Assembly (NCBI GenBank): GCA_020850315.1 | Contig: JADZEY010000051.1 | Span: 34,423 to 98,422 of the forward strand | Direction of reading: 5' to 3' | Source: Armatimonadota bacterium | GTDB lineage: Bacteria > Bacteroidota > Ignavibacteria > OLB7 | Length of the DNA stretch: 64,000 bases | Shown: positions 56,564 through 64,000 of the stretch, piece by piece | Layout of the letters: every line of letters starts with the position of its first letter | Numbering within the stretch: the stretch's first letter is position 1 | The notes under the pieces: generated by a model | The model's input: the letters and a program-made list of their open reading frames with translations, nothing else | Database searches by the model: none | What the model was told of the DNA's origin: nothing | Position numbers and translations under genes: made by a program

Positions 56564-58287
56564 CAGTTTTGCTCCATCACCTGTGGGCGGTAATCGTGCG
56601 GTTTGTATTGCACCCCTGGTGCAACCGGGCGGTCGCCACGGCCAAGCTCGATACCCATGTAGGTATCAAGCGCGTCGTAGCTCATCTGGCGGAATGCGGG
56701 GAGCTTGGCCGCCATATCCTCAAAAATATCTTCGGCCCAGCGGTAATCCCACTGCGCCCCCATTTGCCGCGCGATGGATTGGATGATTTGCCACGCCGGG
56801 CGTGCGTCGCGCCGTGGGCCTTGGGTCCAGCGGTCGTTTGCCGCCCCAAACTTGTCCAGCCGTGACATCTTCATCCCCATAATCCGCTCATTCTCCTTTG
56901 TCACAACTGCTGGGGTGAAATGCTGCACTATTCCGGTTGCATTGATGAACGTCCCCTCCTTTTCGGCATACGTTGATGTGGGGAACACCACGTGGGCAAG
57001 TTTTGCAATCTGCGTGTGGCTCCAGGCATGAACAACCAGCAGCTCCAGCTGGGCAAGCGCGCTGGTAACGTCCTCACTCAGGATCAACGATTGATCCAAC
57101 ACGTACAACGCCTTGATAGCCCCACGGCGAATCTCCTCCACCACCCGATCCACCCCAATGGCTCCTTTACCGGGAACCACTCCAACTTCCACTGCACCAC
57201 GGGTGTTCGGTGTGCGGTCGGCAGTGCGGAGCATGGTGTCGGCAAAGTCGGGGTCGTTGTGCCGCACAAAATCAATGTTTTGGGTGCCGATAATTTCGCG
57301 GGCAAACCGGCTTAGCAGGTAGTTCTCCTCATTGGTGGAATACGGCGAACCGATCACGGCAACATGATCTGGCTTCACGCCCCGCAGCCGCTCGGCAACC
57401 GCAGCGAACGCCTCGGCCCAGGAGACCGGGATTTGTGTTCCGTCGCGCTTCACCATCGGTTGTTCCACCCGTGCGGTGTTCACGTAGCGGTACTCACCCA
57501 CACGGCCAGCGTCGCACATCCAGTAGGTGTTCACCTTCATGTTGGTGCGTGGCTCAAGCCGTAGAATCTCGTTGTTCCGAACACCAACATCAATATTGCA
57601 CCCGCGCGAGCAACCGGGGCAGATGGAGGGGTTGAACGACATATCCCACACCCGTGCCTTGAACCGGAAATCGCGCGAGGTGAGCGCGCCAACCGGGCAG
57701 ATGTCAATCACATTCATCGAGTAGGGGTTGTCCAGCTGTGTGCCCGGGAAGGTCTCGATGGAAACATGGTCGCCGCGTTGCACAAACGTCAGCACTGGCT
57801 GCTGTGCAACTTCATCGCTGAAGCGGATACAGCGCGAGCAGCTGATGCAGCGTTCGCCGTCGAACATCACCTCCGGCCCAAGTTCCACACGCTTATCCTT
57901 GTGCACTTTCAGCTCCACAAAACGGCTTTCACCCCTCCCGTGCGAGAAGGCGTAGTCTTGCAGCTTGCATTGCCCGGCTTCGTCGCAGATTGGGCAATCC
58001 AGCGGGTGATTAATCAGTAAGAACTCCATAATCGCCTCGCGCGCTTTCAGCACACGGGCGTTGTTGGAATGGACAACTTGGCCTTCGGCCACGGTGGTGG
58101 CACAGGCAATCGCCAGCTTCGGATTTTTCTCCACTTCCACCAAGCACATCCGGCAGTTGCCGCTAACCGACAATGCAGGATGCCAGCAGAAGTGGGGGAT
58201 ATCAATGCCGTTATCGGTTGCGGCTTCGATGATGGTTTTCCCGGGAGCGCACTCGATAGCCTTGCCGTCTATGGTAATTGTTGGCAT
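56563..58287 (-). CDS. nuoG: NADH-quinone oxidoreductase subunit G
   Basis: MPTITIDGKAIECAPGKTIIEAA, HFCWHPALSVSGNCRMCLVEVEKNPKL, CPICDEAGQCKLQDYAFSHG, CPGCSRGCNIDVGVRNNEILRL. Confidence 0.95.
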   Translation of the reverse strand: MPTITIDGKAIECAPGKTIIEAATDNGIDIPHFCWHPALSVSGNCRMCLVEVEKNPKLAIACATTVAEGQVVHSNNARVLKAREAIMEFLLINHPLDCPICDEAGQCKLQDYAFSHGRGESRFVELKVHKDKRVELGPEVMFDGERCISCSRCIRFSDEVAQQPVLTFVQRGDHVSIETFPGTQLDNPYSMNVIDICPVGALTSRDFRFKARVWDMSFNPSICPGCSRGCNIDVGVRNNEILRLEPRTNMKVNTYWMCDAGRVGEYRYVNTARVEQPMVKRDGTQIPVSWAEAFAAVAERLRGVKPDHVAVIGSPYSTNEENYLLSRFAREIIGTQNIDFVRHNDPDFADTMLRTADRTPNTRGAVEVGVVPGKGAIGVDRVVEEIRRGAIKALYVLDQSLILSEDVTSALAQLELLVVHAWSHTQIAKLAHVVFPTSTYAEKEGTFINATGIVQHFTPAVVTKENERIMGMKMSRLDKFGAANDRWTQGPRRDARPAWQIIQSIARQMGAQWDYRWAEDIFEDMAAKLPAFRQMSYDALDTYMGIELGRGDRPVAPGVQYKPHDYRPQVMEQN

Positions 58288-58683
58288 GGAAGCAGTTGCG
58301 TGTGTATGTGAGAGAGAAAGGACAAGAGATGTCGGTTCATCCAGCAGATGCCCTGTTCGGTGAAGATTGGAACCGTGGATGCCCTTTTGCTGAGAAAGCC
58401 ACGGCTGCCGAATTTGGTACTGCTGCTTGGTAATCGCGGGGCAAAGGTACAACGAACCGGAAAAAAACCGAAACCACCAAGAAGAAGGGGGGATGTGTCA
58501 GTTCGTATTGTTTAGGAGGCTGTTTGGGATTGAGAAATGGGGGAGTGCTGCCCCTTCGGGGAATCCCGGTTTGGAAATCAAAACAGCTCCTGGCAACTGA
58601 CTACTGGCCACGAACCACTGACACCCCCCAATTTTCAGCAAAACCAATTCCTGTGAGCGATTCTGTTGTAAATTGCGCCACAC

Positions 58684-59865
58684 ATGACCCGTCGCAGTAC
58701 CGAATACCAACCAATGCTTGGCCAGTGGCCGTTGCGCGTTGCCAACAGCCGCGCTGTTGGTGCGTTGCTCTGCCTGCTGCTGATGCTTGGCGTTGGTGCG
58801 CCAAGTGCCGGTGCTGCAATCACGGAATGGACGTTGGTCAATCCAATGCTTGCCCAGCGGACTGCCAGCTCGCTAACGCGCTACTACACCGAAGTTAAGC
58901 CACAGAAAACGTGGGTTCGCTACATCACACGCAACAGCAGCCGTGCCGAGTTCCGCGTGCGGAGCATCACCACCCCGAACGACACCTTAGGGCAGTTGAT
59001 CTCGCTACAATTGGGGCAATTCCGCATCAGCTCCACCACCGAGCTTCGCGTGGCATTGGGGGATGATTTGTACGCCGCGCTTCTGCTTTCCCGCAATGAT
59101 CCTATGGCAGTGCAGGAGGCATTGTTTATCGGCGACCAATTCACCCATGATGACTGGATCAGCAACTCCACCGGAATCCTTTCGCTCGATCGCCTTGATT
59201 ATCGGGTTGCGCCGTCGCTGGGGTTGTTTGTTGGGCTTGGCGCGCCGGAATCCAACCAGTCGTGGTGGAACGATGGAAGCCTTCGGTTGGGAGTTGCATC
59301 GCCGGAATGGGAGTTCGGGGTTCTTGCTCCGTTTGCATCGGGGGGGAGCGCGGTGGGGCCACTACGGGAACGCCGTCTGGCACCCGGGTGGGGGGCTGCG
59401 GGGATGGTTCGGCTGCAAAATTTCACGGCGCGTGCGCGGTTTACCGGCCTAAGCGATGCTGCCCTGAGTGCCACCCAGACAATCGCTTCCCCCTACCTCC
59501 ACAGCTTGTCGTTGCAGGGGGCGTTCGGCTTCCCGTTCGAAACTCCATTGGGGCCGATGCGGCTAAGCATGGGGGCCGGCTACGAAGAATATGCCGAGGT
59601 GTGCAGCGACCAGAACAACCAAGCTGTGCAGGGGGAGCGTCTCCGCAGGCTTTCGCCGGTGGGGGATCTTGATTGGGTGCTTCCCAACGAAAATCTGCGG
59701 TTCAGCGTTGGCGTTGCCGACCTTTCGTTGCGGGGCAACTTCACCGCACGGCTTACCAACTCCTTCTATTTTCAAGTCCGCGCCGTCAGCAACAACACCT
59801 TCCGCAAACCGGAACCGTTCGAGCATCCGTTTACCCTGTTCTTGACCCCAATCATTAAGTGGTGA
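58684..59865 (+). CDS. Hypothetical secreted/outer-membrane beta-barrel-like protein
   Basis: signal-like N-terminus (ALLCLLLMLGVGAPSAGAA), alternating amphipathic strands, C-terminal aromatic FLTPIIKW. Confidence 0.6.
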   Translation: MTRRSTEYQPMLGQWPLRVANSRAVGALLCLLLMLGVGAPSAGAAITEWTLVNPMLAQRTASSLTRYYTEVKPQKTWVRYITRNSSRAEFRVRSITTPNDTLGQLISLQLGQFRISSTTELRVALGDDLYAALLLSRNDPMAVQEALFIGDQFTHDDWISNSTGILSLDRLDYRVAPSLGLFVGLGAPESNQSWWNDGSLRLGVASPEWEFGVLAPFASGGSAVGPLRERRLAPGWGAAGMVRLQNFTARARFTGLSDAALSATQTIASPYLHSLSLQGAFGFPFETPLGPMRLSMGAGYEEYAEVCSDQNNQAVQGERLRRLSPVGDLDWVLPNENLRFSVGVADLSLRGNFTARLTNSFYFQVRAVSNNTFRKPEPFEHPFTLFLTPIIKW

Positions 59866-59920
59866 TAGCTGCCGCTGGATATGGGGGATTTCACTGCTGG
59901 TGATTGCCATGCTTCAGCTT

Positions 59921-59980
59921 CTCACCGAACATCCCCCTCCGCTCATGCTGAGCCCCGTCGAAGCAAGCCACCGAACAGGC
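59921..59980 (+). repeat. Dispersed REP-like element copy
   Basis: ctcaccgaacatccccctccgctcatgctgagccccgtcgaagcaagccaccgaacaggc. Confidence 0.6.
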
Positions 59981-60008
59981 ACGATTTCACTCTTCATTAA
60001 TTCGCCAC

Positions 60009-60599
60009 TCACCATCTTCCAACCACTTCATACTCTGCTCCGCGTTCGGTTAGGGTGCTTCGCATCAGAAGCAGTTCGGCGATGGTGCAAAACGGGGAAA
60101 GGCACTCGCCAACGGTCATCGCATCCACAACGGTTCGCAATCCCGCCGATGGGTTCCGGACGCGGCCCAGGGTGATGTGTGGGGTGTACCTTCTTCCTTC
60201 CGGAGATAGCCCTATCTGGCGCGCCCAGCCTTCGGTCATCTGTTGCAGTTCACCCAGCCTTTGTCGGTCTTCTGGCGTTTCCCCTTCCACTCCGGCCCAG
60301 AGTACCCGCGCCGAGCGGAGCGTTGGGAATGCCCCCAAGCCCGCAGCCCGCAACCGAAACCCAAGCGGCAGCACGGTTCCGTCCGGCAGTTGCGTTGCTT
60401 GCCGGAGTTGCTGGTCGGTGAGCTCCCCCAAAAACCGGAGCGTCAGGTGAACGTTGCGCTGCGGGGTCCAGGCCACATCGGCCCCATGCACCCGCAAGCT
60501 GTTGATAATCGTCGCCAGGTAATCTTGGATCTCTGCCGAAAATTTCACGGCAAAGAAGCAACGGTGCAGCGGTTTGGGGTAGTTGGGAAGGTTGTCCAT
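60009..60599 (-). CDS. thpR: RNA 2',3'-cyclic phosphodiesterase (ThpR/LigT-like)
   Basis: two HxTx motifs: NVHLTLRFLGEL and YTPHITLGRVRNP. Confidence 0.9.
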   Translation of the reverse strand: MDNLPNYPKPLHRCFFAVKFSAEIQDYLATIINSLRVHGADVAWTPQRNVHLTLRFLGELTDQQLRQATQLPDGTVLPLGFRLRAAGLGAFPTLRSARVLWAGVEGETPEDRQRLGELQQMTEGWARQIGLSPEGRRYTPHITLGRVRNPSAGLRTVVDAMTVGECLSPFCTIAELLLMRSTLTERGAEYEVVGRW

Positions 60600-60795
60600 G
60601 GGGCAATGATAGGGGAAAAAATGAGTTCACCCAGTTGGTGTACGTCGGGTAGACAGAAAGGAGGATGAAGTGCTTCGGCTGGTGGGGGCGTGGCTGTGAT
60701 ACAAACGCCCAAAATTTTTATCCCCGCATCACCCATGCTCTTCGTATGTTTGCCCGTCATCAAAACCAAGCACTTGCTAAACGTACAGCAACAGG

Positions 60796-61152
60796 ATGAT
60801 TGAACAGTACATTCCGGTTATCGCGATGATCGTGACAGGGATACTCTTCGGGGTGGTCTCGGTCAAGGCGCACGAAATTCTTGGGCCGCAACGCCCAAAC
60901 AAATCCAAGGAAACTCCCTACGAATCGGGGATGGAGCCAGTCGCTTCGGCCCACGAACGCTTCTCGGTGAAGTTCTATCTGGTGGCCATGCTCTTTATTC
61001 TGTTCGATATCGAAATTGTCTTCATGTACCCGTGGGCTGCCAGCTTCCGTGAGCTTGGCGGGTTTGCACTGTGGGCAATGCTCCTGTTCGTCGTCACCCT
61101 GTTTGTTGGCTACATCTACATCGTTAAGAAAAAGGCACTGAAATGGGACTAA
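60796..61152 (+). CDS. nuoA: NADH-quinone oxidoreductase subunit A
   Basis: [44 protein letters not shown]. Confidence 0.96.
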   Translation: MIEQYIPVIAMIVTGILFGVVSVKAHEILGPQRPNKSKETPYESGMEPVASAHERFSVKFYLVAMLFILFDIEIVFMYPWAASFRELGGFALWAMLLFVVTLFVGYIYIVKKKALKWD

Positions 61153-61649
61153 CCGATCAACTCCAACGCGATGGCTTCCTGACAACAACCATCGAGGCCG
61201 CCCTGAACTGGGCTCGCAAAAACTCCGTGTGGCCAATGCCGCTTGGAATTAGCTGCTGCGGGATTGAGATGATGGCCTTTGCCGGCCCACGGTTCGATGC
61301 TGCCCGCTTCGGCTCCGAACGCTTCAGCTTCTCGCCACGCCAGGCCGATCTGCTGATTGTTGCCGGAACCGTGACCTACAAAATGGCCTGGGTGGTGCGC
61401 AAAATCTACGACCAGATGCCGGAGCCGAAATGGGTTCTTTCCATGGGGGCCTGCGCAAGCTCGGGGGGGATGTTCCGCTCCTACTCAGTGGTGCAAGGCA
61501 TTGACCAATTCATCCCCGTGGATGTTTTCGTCAGCGGCTGCCCGCCCCGCCCGGAAAATCTGATTAAAGGATTGATGGCTATCCAAGAACAAATCGGCAG
61601 CATGAAATCCCGACTGATTGAGCGGGAGCCGGTTGTCATCAGTGGCTAA
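61143..61649 (+). CDS. nuoB: NADH-quinone oxidoreductase subunit B
   Basis: [54 protein letters not shown]. Confidence 0.97.
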   Translation: MGLTDQLQRDGFLTTTIEAALNWARKNSVWPMPLGISCCGIEMMAFAGPRFDAARFGSERFSFSPRQADLLIVAGTVTYKMAWVVRKIYDQMPEPKWVLSMGACASSGGMFRSYSVVQGIDQFIPVDVFVSGCPPRPENLIKGLMAIQEQIGSMKSRLIEREPVVISG

Positions 61650-61677
61650 CGCAACCACGCCAGCCCTACCAACAACA

Positions 61678-61717
61678 ACAGCCTGAGCCGCCGGAACGTC
61701 CGGTGGCTCAGGCTGTT
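61678..61717. terminator. Bidirectional terminator between nuoB and the DUF262 gene
   Basis: acagcctgagccgccgga-acg-tccggtggctcaggctgt. Confidence 0.8.
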
Positions 61718-61755
61718 GTCTGTTTGCCCCCTCCTGCCGCGCTTGTTGCCCGGGG

Positions 61756-63819
61756 CTACGGCTCGAACCGCACGATCAACTCCTCATCGGTCTGGCAGGC
61801 CTTCAGGATTGTTTGGATGCGGAGTGTGAGGTCGCGTGCCGAAAGGTTGGATTCCACATGGTAGGTGTCGCTGATTTTCATCGGGGTTCGGAAGAACCGA
61901 GGGTCGCTTCGGACCGACAATTTGTTTTGGCTATCCAGGCTGAAGAAGATGTGTGGCTCGCGCTGGAACATCACATGGCAGACGTGCTGCAACAGATCGC
62001 GGTAGCTTGGGTGATCCAGCACCTCACCTTCAAAGGAAGCCCATGCTAACTTCCGATGCGTCACCTCATCGGCTGCAAGGTCAAGAATATCAAACTCTAA
62101 CCCCAACGTAAGTTGCTCTTCTTCCAACATCGCTTCGGCAGCAACTTTTGGGTAGCTCCAAATCGTTTTGCAGCGGTCAATAATCCATTGCTGGCGTTGC
62201 TGCATTGCCGCCATATCCCACCGCTCAAACTCGGCAAGAAATTTATCCAACCAAAGCTGGCTATCGCGGTAACCTTTCTCCGGCATATCCCGCTTTTCGC
62301 GAAAGGGGCGGTTGCTCAGCGATGAGTTGAAGGCCGACAGCGTAAGGTTTGCGGCGGTGTTCATCCGCGACTTCATCTCCTCAATCTCTTCCCCCAGTTC
62401 GCGCTCCCATTCCAAGCCTGGTCGCTGGGGGAAGATATGCTCAATCGTCACATCGGGGTTCCCCTCCACCTGCTTCTTGATCTTCTGGCCGTGGTTTTCC
62501 AGCCGCTCAAAGAAGTAGATACGGTTGTGGGCCTTGATGTTGTACATATCCTTCACCGCTAACTGCCGCTCAATTTCATCATCGGTCGGGAACCGGTGTT
62601 TCCCTTGCCGCCGCACAAGCGAGGCTTCCAACGATTGCAGGTAGCTATCGGGGATAACGTCGCGGTGTAGGGTTGCAAAAATTTTGTTCAGCGCGTTGGT
62701 CGGAAGGTCGCACAGGAACCGCCGGAAGGTGAACGACTGCACAAGCTCCAGCACCCGAACGAACTCCGCCACCGAAATGACTTGCTTCCCATAATCGTGA
62801 TAGACCTCCAACAAAAATGGATAGGCCACCGTTGTGGAAGCGCGGTTTATCAGGTGAAGCTGTTCGCGAATCGCTTCGTTCGGCTCGGTTTGCGGGTTAA
62901 TCAATCTGCCGTACCAGACCGAGTAGCTTCGCAAATCTTGCAGCAACGCCTCCAACTCAGGCCCGTTGTTGATTGGATACTTGGCCTTGAACGTGACGAA
63001 CACTTTGTCCTTGTTCGGTATGTCGCGGGTCTTGAAGGTGAGGTAGTCGCGGATGAAATCAGAAAGGCGGGACTCCTTGCGGCTTTGCTCCTGTGTGTAC
63101 TCCTCAATCTTTGCCCAGTAGTTCTCGTAGATTTTATCCTGTTCTTTGGGGTCAAGGTCCAACAGCACGTAGTTGCGGATAAGATCGGCCTGGCTAAGGT
63201 CCAGCCCTGTTGAGTTCAGGCTTTGGAAGATGCGTTGGGGGTCATCTTTCCCGCGTTCCAGGGCAACATCAATAAACACCAATTTCTCCACCCCTTTCCG
63301 CACGGTTTGAAGCGTCTGGATGGTGATGGTATCGTAGAAAAATTGGAAGTTTTCGATCAACCGCGAGAAGCCGCCGTTCCATTCGGGGTGAGTGTTGTCC
63401 AGAAGGTGGCGGAGCGCGTGGTCATCTTTTTTGATTGGGCGTAATTTCATTTTGGCCGCGTCATCTTGGTACTCGTTAATCAGGAATTTCTTGCTGATTT
63501 CGTCGGCCATTCGTTCGTTGCCCCACTCCAGGGCCCTGCGTTGCAGCGCAATCCACACCAGCGTAAGGGTGGTTAGCCGTTGCTGGCCATCAATGATGGT
63601 GAGAAAGGTGGGGGTGCTGGTGATACTGGTTTGCAGATAGACGATGCTTCCAACAAAATGGCTTTGGGTGGCATCGTCGCTTCCAACGGCAAGAATGTCG
63701 TTCATCAGTTGCTGGCACTGCTCGTTTCGCCAATCGTAGTTGCGCTGATAGACCGGGATAACGAACTGCGTGTCCTGCTGCTGCATGAACTTGAAAACGC
63801 TGTTTTGTTTGGCTTCCAT
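61756..63819 (-). CDS. DUF262/DUF1524 (GmrSD/RloF-like) protein with C-terminal extension
   Basis: VIPVYQRNYDWRNEQCQQLMNDI, IIDGQQRLTTLTLVW (DUF262 ParB-like) and VTIEHIFPQ..NTAANLTLSAFNSSLSNRPF (DUF1524 HNH-like). Confidence 0.88.
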   Translation of the reverse strand: MEAKQNSVFKFMQQQDTQFVIPVYQRNYDWRNEQCQQLMNDILAVGSDDATQSHFVGSIVYLQTSITSTPTFLTIIDGQQRLTTLTLVWIALQRRALEWGNERMADEISKKFLINEYQDDAAKMKLRPIKKDDHALRHLLDNTHPEWNGGFSRLIENFQFFYDTITIQTLQTVRKGVEKLVFIDVALERGKDDPQRIFQSLNSTGLDLSQADLIRNYVLLDLDPKEQDKIYENYWAKIEEYTQEQSRKESRLSDFIRDYLTFKTRDIPNKDKVFVTFKAKYPINNGPELEALLQDLRSYSVWYGRLINPQTEPNEAIREQLHLINRASTTVAYPFLLEVYHDYGKQVISVAEFVRVLELVQSFTFRRFLCDLPTNALNKIFATLHRDVIPDSYLQSLEASLVRRQGKHRFPTDDEIERQLAVKDMYNIKAHNRIYFFERLENHGQKIKKQVEGNPDVTIEHIFPQRPGLEWERELGEEIEEMKSRMNTAANLTLSAFNSSLSNRPFREKRDMPEKGYRDSQLWLDKFLAEFERWDMAAMQQRQQWIIDRCKTIWSYPKVAAEAMLEEEQLTLGLEFDILDLAADEVTHRKLAWASFEGEVLDHPSYRDLLQHVCHVMFQREPHIFFSLDSQNKLSVRSDPRFFRTPMKISDTYHVESNLSARDLTLRIQTILKACQTDEELIVRFEP

Positions 63820-64000
63820 AGATACAGAAGGTTAGTTGGTGGAAAAGATGGAAATGGGGCTTGAGGGCAACATAGAGATATTCCCAAAAGTTGTGTACGG
63901 CATACCCGGAAGTGTTGTCGTTGATAGTCGTTAGGCAGCCCGAGCGGTGATCAGGTGCTGCGGGGAACCCTCAGCCATCGGCGGATCATCGTTGGCTTGA

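Overview
The window is a gene-dense, moderately GC-rich bacterial chromosome segment, possibly from the Bacteroidota/Chlorobiota (FCB) neighbourhood. That placement is inference from gene content and from leaders that mostly lack Shine-Dalgarno (SD) motifs. Housekeeping content includes a ThrE-like exporter, an ECF sigma/anti-sigma pair, GreA, PurC, MoaC, a split transketolase, a GH57 branching-enzyme-like protein, TopA, a flippase plus glycosyltransferase, an M16 protease pair, FolB, a FolK-deoxynucleoside kinase fusion, NrfH/NrfA, HemN, MutL, GcvH, AccC/AccB, EF-P, tRNA-Cys(GCA), AckA and complex I genes (nuoI/H/G on -, nuoA/B on +). The accessory and unusual content is: (1) heptanucleotide tandem arrays that sit on stop codons and run up to start codons, giving multi-frame stops and SD-free, mostly G-poor leaders; (2) a four-helix-bundle (23S-IVP-type) ORF flanked by inverted heptad arrays and lodged between the two transketolase halves; (3) a 170/191-bp MITE-like element with 10-bp terminal inverted repeats, two copies about 28.5 kb apart; (4) an AT-rich cassette with a lipoprotein and a CxxC protein next to a sigma factor and a small secreted peptide; (5) an AT-rich sialidase-like lipoprotein gene bracketed by duplicated terminator hairpins; (6) a PrsW / small TM protein / secreted CHAT-TPR locus; (7) an orphan XRE regulator with twin operators; (8) a DUF262/DUF1524 (GmrSD-type) restriction-like gene. 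No rRNA, CRISPR array or recognisable transposase was seen. Everything is from reading the sequence and the supplied ORF track; no database search was run.
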